From Pavlovales sp. CCMP2436 (Eukaryota; Haptophyta; Pavlovophyceae; Pavlovales), in assembly GCA_026770615.1 (NCBI GenBank), contig MU631420.1:111718-168226 (forward strand): a DNA stretch of 56,509 bases. Direction: 5' to 3'. The notes under the pieces are model-generated. The model did no database searches. It had not been told where the DNA came from and saw only the letters and a program-made list of their open reading frames with translations. Both the position numbers and the translations under genes were made by a program. Shown in pieces: positions 39,698 to 49,930 of this stretch. Numbering within the stretch: position 1 is the stretch's first letter; every line of letters starts with the position of its first letter.

Positions 39698-40008
39698 AAA
39701 ACTAAAAGTGCCCACAGACAGAAGGACAATGGCCTAAAAGGGGGGAGGGGGCGGGGAGTTACAAAATGACGCGCGTATTATCAATATTGCAAACTTTATA
39801 CTAATAATACTCAGACTGGTAATTTAGTTCCTGTTCAGTAGGCTGAAAGGGCTGCCAATGACAATGCCATGGCAGTGACTGTGAGTGTCAGTGAGTAGTG
39901 AAATTATTAGGGCAGTGGCCAGTGGCAGTGGCAACTGGCCGTGGTGGTCAAATCATTCGAGAGGCCGGGCGCACGCCTCGGGGGCATTAAGCCACAGACG
40001 GACCGCGA
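39698..40008. other. Intergenic, no gene seen
   Basis: The sequence includes a short CAGTGGC/AGTGGCA-rich stretch near 39860-39935. Nothing else is recognised. Confidence 0.35.
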
Positions 40009-40781
40009 TCAAGAGGCGGCGACTTTCAACGCTGCGTGCTCGGCGTGCACGCGCGCGATGGCAGCCTCGATCGCGCGGTTCTTCTGAACCGCCTCGAGCC
40101 AGTCATTCTCGAAGGAGCGCAGCTTCTTGGCCGCCTCGAGCTGCTCGTACTTGCGCTTCTTGTTGACAGCCTCTATCCTCGCTTTAACCTGATCATGCTC
40201 CTTGTCGAGCTGGCCCGCCATGCCCTCGAGCTGCGCGAGGTGCGCGCGCCACGCAGCCGCTCCGTACTGCTGCATCAGCTCCAGGTTGTCGAGGCGGTTC
40301 GTCTGCTGCTCGAGCTGGCTCTCGGCGTTGTGGACCGCTTGGAGCCACGCTACCGGGTCGTTCTGGCGGCCCTGCCCGGGGGCGTCCATCTGGAGGCGGG
40401 ACATGTCGAGCGGCGGCATCGGCTGGCCCTCTGCCAGCCGCATCAGCTCCGACTGCAGGAGCTGCGTGCCCTGCAGGACCCGTGGGGGGGGATGGATGCG
40501 CGTGAGCGCGCACGCGCGCAGAGAGGGTGCACAGCGAGGGTGTGAAGCGCCCTCTAACAAGCGCGCATGAGGATGCGCAGCGAGGGCGTGACCCGGTGAT
40601 GCTCGCGCGCCCTTACCTCCAGCGCGAGCTCGGGGGCGGGGATGTGCGCAACGTAGTCCCTCGAGGGCCTGAACGACTTCATCTCGGCCTCGATAAGCGA
40701 CCGCACGTGCTCGCGCATGCCGGGGCGGTCCAGCTCGGTGTCCACATAGGGCAGCGCGCTGCCCGCAGTGCTCCGCGCCAT
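40009..40781 (-). CDS. BCAS2: SPF27/BCAS2 spliceosome subunit, two exons
   Basis: Exon 1 (40781-40617) encodes MARSTAGSALPYVDTELDRP and ends PAPELALE before a GTAAGG donor. Exon 2 is about 40470-40009 after a CAG acceptor; an alternative acceptor lies 12 nt further in. The product has about 208 residues. LPYVD near the N terminus, then SLIEAEMKSFRPSRDYVAHI, then the long helices QTNRLDNLELMQQYGAAAW and LRSFENDWLEAVQKNRAIEA, match SPF27 (Cwf7/BCAS2) in order and length. SPF27 is a coiled-coil member of the Prp19/NineTeen complex, needed for spliceosome activation in the nucleus. It is head to head with the TPR gene, 65 bp apart. Confidence 0.88.
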
Positions 40782-40846
40782 GGCCTGACGAGCTCGAGTG
40801 GCGCCAGACCGATGACGAACACGGTGAGTTTAAAAAACGGCGCGCG
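40782..40846. promoter_or_regulatory. 65-bp shared promoter spacer, TTTAAAAAA motif
   Basis: TTTAAAAAA at 40829-40837 lies 10 bp before the TPR-gene ATG and 48 bp upstream of the SPF27 ATG. It is the only AT-rich stretch in a GC-rich spacer. Confidence 0.4.
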
Positions 40847-42311
40847 ATGGAGGGCGAGGCGCTCGCCGTCAGGCCGCTCGCCGTCAGGCCGCTCGCCGTC
40901 AGGCCGCTCGCCGTCAGGCCGCTCGCCGTCAGGCCGCTCGCCGTCAGGCCGCTCGCCGTNNNNNNNNNNNNNNNNNNNNNNNNNNNNNNNNNNNNNNNNN
41001 NNNNNNNNNNNNNNNNNNNNNNNNNNNNNNNNNNNNNNNNNNNNGCCGTCAGGCCGCTCGCCGTCAGGCCGCTCGCCGTCAGGCCGCTCGCCGTCAGGCC
41101 GCTCGCCGTCAGGCCGCTCGCCGTCAGGCCGCTCGCCGTGGGGCAGCGCGTGCGCGTGCGGCAGGGCGCGCTCAGCTGCCGCGGCTTGCTCGCGACGCTC
41201 GACGCGACGCACGCGAAGGTGATCCTGGATAGGGGCGGGGACGAGCTGCTTGTTTGCCGCGCCGACGTGAGCCCGCTCGAGGCATTCGAGCTGGCCGCGC
41301 CCACCGCCAGCCCGGCCGCGCTCAAGGAGGAGGGCAACGTGCTTTTCAGGCTTGCCGACTGCGGCGCGGCGCTCGAGCGGTACGCCGCTGCGCTCTCAGC
41401 GCTCTCAGCGCTCACCGCGCCGATGGCCTCGGGCTCGCGCGTACTCGTGCGCCCACTGTCCGGGGGCGGGGGCTCGCGCCGCATCCGCCCCGTTATCGTC
41501 GCAACGATGGAGGACTGCGATTTCTCCGATCTTGTTTACTTGGATGACGAGCTTGAGCTGGATGATGAACTCCTACTGCGCGCCCGGCTGATATGCGTGG
41601 CGGCAGACGCGGCACTGCAGACGCAGCTGTACCTCAATAGGCGAGTGGGTTAGGCGCTGCGCCTTAATACTACTGCCGTCACACTGCCCGGTTTAGGACC
41701 CCTAGCCAACTCACTGCCCGCGCCAACCCCCGTGACAGCTACCCGGCACATTCCGTATAAATAAAGGTGCGCATTATAAATGATAACTAACTCAGCGCGC
41801 GCGCGAGTGCTAAGCGCGGCGACCGCCTCGAACCCGCAAGGCTCTGTTCATCAGCGCTCGGGCGGAACTCGCCCGGTCGAACTTCAAGGGCGCGGAGATA
41901 GCGGTTGTGCGCGGGAGGGAGATGGCGCCGGCGGAAGTGGCCGCGGAGTGGGGTGTGCTTGCCGCGGACGTTGCGCGCAGGAAGGTCGAGCACGCACGGC
42001 AGAACAAGCGGATCGCGCGCGAGTTTTCCAGTTGGATAGGTGGCGTGATGCAGAGCGGCGGCGCGAAGGAGAGCCGAGCGGTGAGCGCTCCGCAGGAACT
42101 GCACGTCTCAGGTGAGCACGCCAACGTTCCGAACGCCACCCATTCACCCTGGGGCTTGCGCCTGGGTACTGCAGTGGCGGTGCTTATCCTCATCCTCACC
42201 CTGCTGCTCACGCCTGCCACCGGATTTACTGTGCACTTCATATTATATCCGATCGTATGGCCCGGGAGGATCCGCCGAGTGATTTCGACGGCGAAACGCG
42301 CTTCGTTTTAG
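40847..42311 (+). CDS. TPR protein with N-terminal VRPLA minisatellite and C-terminal membrane anchor
   Basis: The frame starts at ATG 40847 (MEGEA) and runs through repeated LAVRPLAVRP pentapeptides, across an N run, to WGQRVRVRQGALS. An SH3-like or beta segment (LLATLDATHAKVILDRGGDE) follows, then a first TPR (ALKEEGNVLFRLADCGAALE) and an acidic loop. At about 41640 the TPR helix LQTQLYLNR is cut, so an intron begins here. The next exon (from about 41818) continues KALFISARAELARSNFKGAE, a further TPR, then a basic helix (RRKVEHARQNKRIAREFSSW). It ends with a membrane span (VAVLILILTLLLTPATGFTV) and the stop near 42309. The design resembles tail-anchored TPR co-chaperones. The exact splice sites are not settled. 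Confidence 0.65.
40856..41138 (+). repeat. 15-bp coding minisatellite interrupted by an N gap
   Basis: Units of GTCAGGCCGCTCGCC flank the N run (40960-41044) on both sides, about seven before and six after. Each codes for VRPLA. The identical repeats explain the assembly break, and the true copy number is unknown. Confidence 0.97.
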
Positions 42312-42326
42312 CATATATTATATTTA

Positions 42327-42460
42327 TGATAGGGATTCAAGCTGGCGTCTGACTGTTCTGAATGTTGTGCTGGTCTGAGCGCTGCGTCGCCCATTGCCTG
42401 CTGCGTGCCTTAGTCGGCTGCGCTGGCTTGGGCGCCACCGCGCGTTCCGCGTGCCGATGG
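42327..42460 (+). repeat. Dispersed repeat A, tail plus partial body
   Basis: GATAGGGATTCAAGCTGGCG to GCGTGCCGATGGAT is the reverse complement of 55330-55450. A minus-strand open frame (42679-42410) runs into it and ends in the repeat-coded GGAQASAAD. That frame is not otherwise supported. Confidence 0.85.
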
Positions 42461-42776
42461 ATTATATGTATAGGTAGACCGTGTGTTTACTAAAATTAAC
42501 TCTGTATTAACTCGAGAATTGAAATTTAACTCATTCGGGTCAAAAGCACACCTTGCCTCATTGATGCCTTTACCGCCGCCGACCAAGTCACATGCTTTAT
42601 TATAATATTTTTCAAATAAACGGACGCGGCGGGCACGGGGGTAGCGACGCGAGACTAACTCGTTTAAATTCGGAGACATGAGTATGAAACTAGTTTAGTC
42701 GATTTTTTTGAAAAAAAAAACAGTTTGTTAACTTCTCGATATTTAAATTTGTTTTGGGCGTCATAATATAATTATA
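42461..42776. other. Intergenic; minus-strand open frame of doubtful value
   Basis: A minus-strand frame from ATG 42679 (MSPNLNELVSRRYPRARRVR) reads 89 codons into repeat A. The upstream 60 codons are from unique AT-rich sequence and look protein-like, but no family is recognised. Confidence 0.3.
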
Positions 42777-42950
42777 ATTTATTTCGCTCGAGACACCTAC
42801 GGGCCTCATCGTCGTCTGTTCATAACGACGTCAATCCGGAGAGTGAATCCGCCGTGCCAGCAGGTGCCTCCAGCTGCAACCATTCAGCTGAAGGGCCATC
42901 ACTGACAAAAAATACATCGTTGAGTTGCCGAACGCGCCCAGGTCCACTCC
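42777..42950 (+). repeat. Dispersed repeat B, long copy
   Basis: AATTTATTTCGCTCGAGACA, CATAACGACGTCAA, GAATCCGCCGTGCCAGCAGG and ACATCGTTGAGTTGCCG are shared in order with 9962-10130. Confidence 0.85.
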
Positions 42951-44046
42951 AACTCCTCTTCGCCGCCGCCGTCGTCCTTGTGCCGCTGTCGCCCACGTCC
43001 CGCCAGCCGCCCACGATGAAACGGCAAGCCGGAAGCTAGCTGCATTCCCGGGCGTGCAACGGCTGCTCAACCTATGTAGAAGTCTTATATTTGAGGCACG
43101 AGACTGGTCAGACTAAGGCCTTCTCCCGGTCCCGGGCCTTCAGGGGAGCCGTTGCGCGCTTCATAGGCGAGCCGTATGCCCTTCTCCTCTGAAGACCCAC
43201 CTCATCGTCCCCCGCCTTAGGCGACCGAGGGCGCGACGGTCGCACCCTGCGCGCCTCAAAGGCGACACGGCGCGCTCGGCCGGAGCACCGCCCCCTGCAA
43301 GCATCAGGCCCGCCCACAACCTAGCGGTACCACCTCCGGGCGTGGCGCGGCTGGGATCCGAGTCTCCGCGGCGTAGATGGCCGGGTTCTCAAAAGTTGAA
43401 ATACAACTAGTTAATTGGTTTGCATTTAATTTAATATGATATTTAACTTAGTATTTGTTCGTATTTATTTTTTATTATTAGTGGCCACTGTTCGGCTAGC
43501 CAAATGTGCTCCGGGAGCTGGGCGATTGGGACCTAACTTTAAAGCCGCCGGGGACGTTGGGAAGGCCTCCATGTATGTAGTGTGTACCCAATGAGACGTA
43601 AGTTACTGGTCGGGGAGTAAGTAACAAGATAAATGAACAATATTATTCCCCGTCAAATTCTACATCTCAGGATTTTCTCGAACCCCCAAAATTTGATTAA
43701 AACACATTTTGTATTTTTTTTATATGGGAACTCGAACTCGCTACGTTTGCGCCCCGGTAGCTGGGATTTGAAACCTGTTTTTTTATAATAGTTCTTTTAA
43801 CGCCTCCCCACTTGCAGCCCCTGTCGGGGACGTAAGGGCATGGCGCCTGTACTCCGACGGCTGAGGCGAGACAAGCATCTGACGCGTTCGCCGGGAGTTG
43901 AGCGAGTACAGGATCCCACGCACAAAACATAACACGACAAGACCGTGTTTAAATTTTAAAAACAGTTTTGGCGCGAGAACGAGGTTGGGCCAAGGACCCG
44001 GTTAGGGCAACGGCTTCAGGGCATAGCCGCCGGGGGGCGGGAGCAA
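42951..44046. other. Intergenic, GC-rich then AT-rich, promoter-like end
   Basis: No gene is supported. 43100-43340 is GC-rich; 43400-43800 is AT-rich. TTTAAATTTTAAAAA at 43948-43962 lies about 85 bp before the next gene's ATG and resembles the other promoter-type motifs. Confidence 0.4.
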
Positions 44047-47000
44047 ATGGTCCTCCTCGGGGCCTCAACCGCTTGGGCGCGCCTCCCTCGCCGCGCTGGC
44101 ACGCGCCGCGGAGCAGCAGCTGCGCCAACGCCGTTCTCGCAGGCGCTCTCACCTGCGGGTTCGGAGCGCAGCCGACCCATGTCCTCGGTGGGCTCGGCCA
44201 CGGACGCAACGGTGCGGCCATCCTTCGCCGCGTCGGCCTTCGGCTGGTCCTCACGAGCCGCCTCGCCTGCCGCCTCGACTGCCATGTCGGACTCCTCGGA
44301 CTGCGACGCGACGCTCGACGGCGACGTGAGGGAGTTCCAGCTCTCGCTCACCGCGCACGTGCTCCACGGTGGCTTCTCGTCCGGGCTGCGCGTGCACCGC
44401 GGGCGCGCGCAGCGCGCACTCACCTGCGCGGCCAGCTTGTGGCGCCTGCACGCGCCCGCGCGCGCCTGGCGCACATGGTGCGCGCTCGCGGCTGCGAACT
44501 GGCATGTACGCGCTCACCGCGCGCTTAGTGCGCTCGTGGCCGCGACGGCTGCACGCAAGGCCACGCGCGCGAGGCGGCACACCGCAGCAGAGGATGGCAG
44601 CGGAATCAGCCTCCGGCTCGGCGCACGCCTCGTCACGCGCGCCGCGCTCTGCGCATGGGCCGCCGCCGCTGCACCCGTGTATCTGGCCGCGGTGCGGCGG
44701 CGATCGGCAGCGCTACACTCGGGGCTGCGGCAGCTCAGGGCGAGCGCAGCCAACGCCGCGACTGCTGCCGGCTCGCGCCGCCTCGCCGACGCGCGCCGGC
44801 CAGCACTGCGGCGGGCGGTCTTCGCGCTGGTGCGCGAGGCGGCGGTTCGAGCACACGCATTTCGCGCCGCGGTGCTCGGTGCGGCCGACGCTTTCTGCCG
44901 ACTGCGCACCGCCGCCAGCGCCGCGCGGGTCCTGGCCGCCGCCAGCACGGCGATGCGCTCTACGCGTGTGCGCGCGGGGCTCCGCGCGGCGGCTACGTGC
45001 GCCGGTAACGCGCAGGTTCGCCGGGTCCTGGCCGCAGGCCTTCGCGCGCGTGCGTGCAGGCACGCGGCGGCGGCGGCGCTGCGTAACTTGCGCCAGTCAT
45101 CGGGCTCGGTGGCGCGTGCGCGCGACGCGGCTTTCGGCTACTGCGCCGTGGGCGCGCGGCGGCGCGCGCGGCAGGCCTTCGTGGGCTTGGCGCAGGGGGC
45201 GGCTGCATTAAGACTTCGGCGGAGGTGCGAGGGCGCGGCTGCCTGGGCCGAGGAGGCGTCTGCCTTCCGCGCGCTTCGCAACGCCGTCTACTCGCAATAT
45301 CGGGCGGCGGGCGACGCAGTCGCCGGCCTCAGCCTCGCCGCCGCCGTCCTGCGCACGCGCCACGCCGCCGCCCTCGTCAGACGCGCGCTGCGCGCGCTCG
45401 CCGTCGCGGCCGCCGCTACGGCGCGATCGCGCGCTGCGCGGCACTTCCGCGCACGTCTCACGCTGCTCGCGCTCGCCGGCGTGTGCGCGGCCTCCCGTTT
45501 GGAGGGACGGCGGAGAGCAGTCGGGCGGCGACCGGCGCAACGGCGCGCGCTCGGCCGCTGGCGCTCGTACGGCGCGGCGCTCGGCGGGCTGCGCGCCGCC
45601 GCCGCCGCCTCCACGTTCGTCTCGCTGCTGGCCGCGCTCGGCCGCTGGCGCCTGCGCGGCAGCAGCCTGCGCCGCCGCCGCACCGCCTCCGCAGCGGTCT
45701 GCCTCGCCGCTGCGCTCCGGGCGCTCGGCTGTGGGCGCGCGGCCTTCGAGGCGGCTGTCGGCAAGCACCGCCGTGGCCGCGTGCGCGCGGCCGCCGCCCG
45801 GGCTTTCGCCCACCGCGCAGCCGTGGCGGGTGCGATGCGGGCGCTGGCGGCGACGGGCGCGCACCTGCCCGCGCTCGCGGCGCGCGCAGCTTTCCGGCGG
45901 CGGCGCGGCGCGCGGGCCGCCAGGAGAGCGCTACGGGCGCTGGCGGCCGCGGCGCGCACGGGCGCACTCGCCGGCGCGGCAGCCGCGGCGGCGCCGGCGC
46001 TCGCGGTCGCGCGCGGTCTTCGCGCGCTCGTGGCCGTTTCAGCAGCGGCCGTGGCGTCGGCAACGCGGCGGCGGGTGCCGCGGGCTGCCGCGCTGCAGCG
46101 CTGGCGCCGCGGCGCGGCCACAGAGCGGGCGCCGCGCGAAGCGAACGCCACCGCCGCCGCAAGAGCCGCGCCGCTCACCGCCGCCTTCCAAGCCGCCGCG
46201 CTCGCCGCCGCGCTCCGCGCCGTCGCCGCCTCCGCCAGATCCCGCACCGCCGCCGCTGCGGCGGCAGCGGTCGCCGCCGAGCACGCCCTCGCCACCGCGG
46301 CGGCGCGCTGGCTGACCGGCGCCATCTTCCGCTCCGGCCGCAGGCGGCTGCAGGCGCGCGCGCGCTCGCAGCGCGCTGCTGTGCTGTGGCGAGGCTGGCG
46401 AGCGGGCGTGGCGCGGGCGCACCGCCCCAGGTGTCCGGACCCACTCCGGCTGCTGCGTGCCAAGGCCCTCTGGCGGCGCTGGGCGCTCGGCGCGGCTGTG
46501 GGGTCGGCGGCAGACGCAGCGGCCTCGGCGCGGGCGGGAGCAAAGCTCGGGCTGCGCCGCGGCTGGCTTGCGCTCGCGGCCGCCCGTCGCCGCCGCTTCC
46601 GCGGCACCGGCGCGCCGTCGCCGACGTCGCTCTCTCTCGCGATGCGCCGCTGGCGGCGCGGCGCGGCGGCGGCGGCCTTCACGCACGCCGTGGACGCCGC
46701 CGCCGACGCCGTGCGCCTGGCGAATCGCGCGGCGCGCGGGCTGCGTGCGCTCGCCGCCGCCGCCGCCGCCGCGCGGCCGGCGTTCGTCCTGGTGGGCACA
46801 CGCGGTCGGCGTGCCACCGCACGTGCGCTCGGTTGCTGGGCGCGCCGCGCCGCGGCTAGCGGTGGCGGTCCCGCGGCGCTTTGCCGCGCTGCGCGTGCGC
46901 TCGCGCGGCCAGCCGCCGCCGCGCGCCGCGCCGCCCGCATGGCGTCGGCGCTGCGTGTGTGGTTCGTGGGCCTCGCGCGCAGGGCGCGCCACAGCGCGGT

Positions 47001-49056
47001 CAGCGCCGCGCGCCTTGCGAGCCACGCGCGCGGCGGTGCGCTGCGCGCGCTGTGTGCCGCCGCGGCTGCCGCGGCCGCCGCCGGACGTGGCGGCGGCGTC
47101 GCGCGCGCGCGCGCTACGGCCGCAGCTGCGCGCTCGCGGCAGCTCGCGACCGCGGCGGTGCTGCGCGCGTGGCGGCCCTTCGCCGTGCGCTCGCGCGCAG
47201 CGGCCGCGCGGCGCACCGCTGGATCCGCCGGCGAAGCGCGCCACCGCCTGGCAAACCTTTGGAGCGGACTGCGCGCCGTCGTTACCGCCGCGACTGTCGG
47301 CGCGGGCGTGCGCGCGCTCGCGGGCCGCGGTGGGCCGATGGCGGCGCACGCTACCGGCGAGCGGGTGTCCGAGGCACTCCGCGCGCTCGAGCAGAGGCGC
47401 GACGCGGCCCTGCAGCTAGCGACGGCGCGCGTGCTGCTCCGCCGGAGCGCAGCGCGCGGCGTGCTGCGGCGCTGGGCGAGGCGCGCCGAGCGCGCGCGCT
47501 CGACCCGAGCGCGAGCGCTCCACGCCGCCGCATCGGCGTGGCGTCGGGCGCACGCGGCAGCCTCGCTGGCCGCCGCCGCAGCCGCGCGCGCCGTGCCGCT
47601 CGCCGCCGAGCGCCGCCGTCGCGCGCTGGCGTGCGCGCTTCGCACAATCACGCCGCACGCGCTGCTGCCGCACGCGCTGACTGCGCGGCGCGCGCTCGCC
47701 GGCCGCGCCGCCCTCCGCCGCCTCGGCCGGTTCGGCCGCTCATCTGCTGCGCGCCGCGCCGTCGGCGCCGGTATCAGCGCAGCCCGCGCCGCCGCCGCCC
47801 TCGGGCGGGCGCTGCGCGCGCTCGCTGCCGCGGCACTGCGCCGGGGGCCACCGTCGCGCGCGCGCGCACACACTGCGTCCCGCCTTCCCGCGGTGCTGCG
47901 TGTGTGGTGGCTGGCGGCTCGTGGCGCGGAGGCACCACGCCGGGGGCACGCCGCCGACACGGCGACGGTGCGCGCCTACGCCGCCTTTGCGCGCAGACGC
48001 CGCGGACTGCGCGCGCTCAGCGCCCGCCGCAGCCGCCGCGCAGCCGCTGCGCGCGTCGCCACGGCCACCGCCCCCGCTGCTCTCCGCCGCGCGTTCGGCG
48101 CGCTCGTGCGCGACGCTCGCCTCGCGCGGGCGCAGGTGCGGCCCGTGGCGCGCGCGCTAAGCATCTGGCGCGCGCGCACCGCGCGCGCCGCTGCCGCCGC
48201 CGAGCGCGCGGCGGATCGCGCGCAGGCCCTGGCCGTCACCGCACTGCCGTCCGCCGACACCGTGGGCGTCGGACACGCGGGCCCTTCTGGTCTGGCCGGA
48301 CTCGCTGCGGCCATCCGCGCGCGCAGGGTACTCGCACCCGCACTCACCAGCTGGCGCGCCAGCGCACGGCAAAGGGCGGGGGACCCCTACGGCCCGGTGG
48401 CCTACGGAGCCGCCACTTTGGCCCTTACGGAAAGGGCGCCCGAGGCCCGGGAGGGGGTGCGGGAGGCTGAGGCTGGCGGGCTGGCGGAGCTGCGCCGCTC
48501 GGCTGAGATGCGGCGCTCTGCCGGCACCCTCCGGACCACCGCCGTCTCGGCTGCCGCCTCGCCCGTGGCGTTGCTGGAGCCCTCCGCTGCCGGCTGGGCT
48601 GCGCTGGCCTCGCCTCCCGGACTGTCTCTTTCAGGCTCCGCCCGCAGCTCGCTCGACGACGGGACGCCTCTGCGCACGCCTCTGCTCGCGCAACTGGGCG
48701 TGGGCGACTCGGGCGAGGGCCGGCTCGCGCAGCGCATCGCCTCGTCGGACGCGCCGCCAATGCCGCGCCTTGCACCACCGCCGCCACCTGCTCGCACGCG
48801 CGCGCTTGGTGGCAACAGCCCAGACTCTGCCTTTGGCGGCGAGGGCGAAGACGGCGAGCCCGCGTCGGCGCAGGCCGTGGCCGTCACACCGCCCGCGCAG
48901 GACGCGTGGGTGGCGGGCGCGGGTGGGTTCACTGTCTACACGCACGCCGACAAGCCGCACCGCACCGCCCCGAGGCGCGCCATCGCCGGGCTTGCCGCGG
49001 GCGAGGCCGCGCAGCAGGCGGCCGAGCGGGCAGCCTCGCGCCGCCTGCAGTTCTGA
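44047..49056 (+). CDS. Giant Ala/Arg-rich protein with Sfi1-like Trp repeats
   Basis: A single open frame of 1669 residues from ATG (MVLLGASTAWARLPRRAG). The N-terminal 100 residues are Ser/Ala-rich and acidic. Residues about 110-1430 are helical Ala/Arg/Leu repeats that return to a core of the form (A/V)L-x-x-W-(R/A): ALGRWRSYG, ALGRWRLRG, ALQRWRRGA, ALWRRWALG, AMRRWRRGA, ALGCWARRA, VLRAWRPFA, VLRRWARRA, ALSIWRART and ALTSWRASA. This is close to Sfi1 repeats, which bind centrin at basal bodies and centrosomes. The last 230 residues are Pro/Ser-rich. The strand choice rests on the Trp pattern and a clean stop before AT-rich DNA; GC-rich composition also leaves a 890-codon frame open on the other strand. 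Introns cannot be ruled out. Confidence 0.65.
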   Translation: MVLLGASTAWARLPRRAGTRRGAAAAPTPFSQALSPAGSERSRPMSSVGSATDATVRPSFAASAFGWSSRAASPAASTAMSDSSDCDATLDGDVREFQLSLTAHVLHGGFSSGLRVHRGRAQRALTCAASLWRLHAPARAWRTWCALAAANWHVRAHRALSALVAATAARKATRARRHTAAEDGSGISLRLGARLVTRAALCAWAAAAAPVYLAAVRRRSAALHSGLRQLRASAANAATAAGSRRLADARRPALRRAVFALVREAAVRAHAFRAAVLGAADAFCRLRTAASAARVLAAASTAMRSTRVRAGLRAAATCAGNAQVRRVLAAGLRARACRHAAAAALRNLRQSSGSVARARDAAFGYCAVGARRRARQAFVGLAQGAAALRLRRRCEGAAAWAEEASAFRALRNAVYSQYRAAGDAVAGLSLAAAVLRTRHAAALVRRALRALAVAAAATARSRAARHFRARLTLLALAGVCAASRLEGRRRAVGRRPAQRRALGRWRSYGAALGGLRAAAAASTFVSLLAALGRWRLRGSSLRRRRTASAAVCLAAALRALGCGRAAFEAAVGKHRRGRVRAAAARAFAHRAAVAGAMRALAATGAHLPALAARAAFRRRRGARAARRALRALAAAARTGALAGAAAAAAPALAVARGLRALVAVSAAAVASATRRRVPRAAALQRWRRGAATERAPREANATAAARAAPLTAAFQAAALAAALRAVAASARSRTAAAAAAAVAAEHALATAAARWLTGAIFRSGRRRLQARARSQRAAVLWRGWRAGVARAHRPRCPDPLRLLRAKALWRRWALGAAVGSAADAAASARAGAKLGLRRGWLALAAARRRRFRGTGAPSPTSLSLAMRRWRRGAAAAAFTHAVDAAADAVRLANRAARGLRALAAAAAAARPAFVLVGTRGRRATARALGCWARRAAASGGGPAALCRAARALARPAAAARRAARMASALRVWFVGLARRARHSAVSAARLASHARGGALRALCAAAAAAAAAGRGGGVARARATAAAARSRQLATAAVLRAWRPFAVRSRAAAARRTAGSAGEARHRLANLWSGLRAVVTAATVGAGVRALAGRGGPMAAHATGERVSEALRALEQRRDAALQLATARVLLRRSAARGVLRRWARRAERARSTRARALHAAASAWRRAHAAASLAAAAAARAVPLAAERRRRALACALRTITPHALLPHALTARRALAGRAALRRLGRFGRSSAARRAVGAGISAARAAAALGRALRALAAAALRRGPPSRARAHTASRLPAVLRVWWLAARGAEAPRRGHAADTATVRAYAAFARRRRGLRALSARRSRRAAAARVATATAPAALRRAFGALVRDARLARAQVRPVARALSIWRARTARAAAAAERAADRAQALAVTALPSADTVGVGHAGPSGLAGLAAAIRARRVLAPALTSWRASARQRAGDPYGPVAYGAATLALTERAPEAREGVREAEAGGLAELRRSAEMRRSAGTLRTTAVSAAASPVALLEPSAAGWAALASPPGLSLSGSARSSLDDGTPLRTPLLAQLGVGDSGEGRLAQRIASSDAPPMPRLAPPPPPARTRALGGNSPDSAFGGEGEDGEPASAQAVAVTPPAQDAWVAGAGGFTVYTHADKPHRTAPRRAIAGLAAGEAAQQAAERAASRRLQF

Positions 49057-49834
49057 GCGCGTCGGTAGCGCGCTGCAGCTAAGTCCTAACTCATTATATA
49101 TTCCTGAAAGGGATTCAAGCTGGCGTCTGACTGTTGTTAGTTACTGATAGGGATAATATGTTACTTTGTTCTTGCGCGCTTATCAATATCGAGCACTGCC
49201 GACTGCACACACCGGGTGTAGCAAGCCATTGTCTGTTTTAGCGCGCTTCGGGCGGAAGAAGCCTATGGTTCTTAGATCACCTTCATTGACTCGTCATGAC
49301 CGAAGCTCTCCAGCTCTGACCGAACTTTGGCGTAAAATCAAAAATCGCTCGATGCACATTGACCAATGGCTATCATAGGGTCGGACCTGGACGACGAAAC
49401 TCCGCGGACAGAGTCCAGCGTGCTTATAATTTGTATTTCGCCCGTATTTGCTCCCCCAAAAAATCGCCTGCGGCGCAACCTTCACGTGCACCGGAAGCAG
49501 CTCAGCTACTTCCGATTATGGTAAGTTCCACAGCTCGCACACACACATCCTTGCATCGATAATACCTGTAGCTTAGTTAGATAATATGGCTACCTGCCGG
49601 GTGCAGTGCCTCTTAGGAGTAAGAAAGTATTGTTCATGAGTGCCATATTATGTGCACTTATTTCTTATAGGTTCGGTTCGGTAAAATTAGGGTTGGGCTG
49701 GGACTTTGAGCCGGGGCCGAGTTGACGATCATCGCGGGCATTGGACGGCGCAGCACGTGCTGCGGGCCAGGCGGAGGCGCACGCCCGAGCCGCCCAGAGA
49801 GCGAACCCTGCTTATCCGTCTTCGAAATTGACAA
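49057..49834. other. Intergenic, truncated repeat A tail at 49108-49140
   Basis: GGGATTCAAGCTGGCGTCTG at 49109-49130 is a short repeat A tail. No gene is supported elsewhere in the stretch. Confidence 0.5.
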
Positions 49835-49930
49835 CCTCCGCGAGCACGTAGGCCGCGAGCACGTAGGCCGCGAGCGCATTGGCCGCGAGCGGCAAGCGCG
49901 TAGGCCGCGAGCGGCGTGCGTAGGCGCGCT
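49835..49930 (+). repeat. Minisatellite of GCGAGCACGTAGGCC units
   Basis: Five to six units of about 15 bp, drifting from GCGAGCACGTAGGCC to GCGAGCGGCGTGCGTAGG. A small open frame across it is repeat-derived. Confidence 0.8.

Noticed and set aside
42410..42679. Minus-strand 89-codon frame as a real gene
   Set aside because: Its last third is repeat A sequence and the rest matches no family. It is kept only as a note in the intergenic entry.
45288..47960. 890-codon open frame on the minus strand
   Set aside because: It is a shadow of the GC-rich plus-strand gene. Its translation is Ala/Arg/Ser noise without periodic motifs, while the plus frame has regular Trp cores and a clean C terminus.
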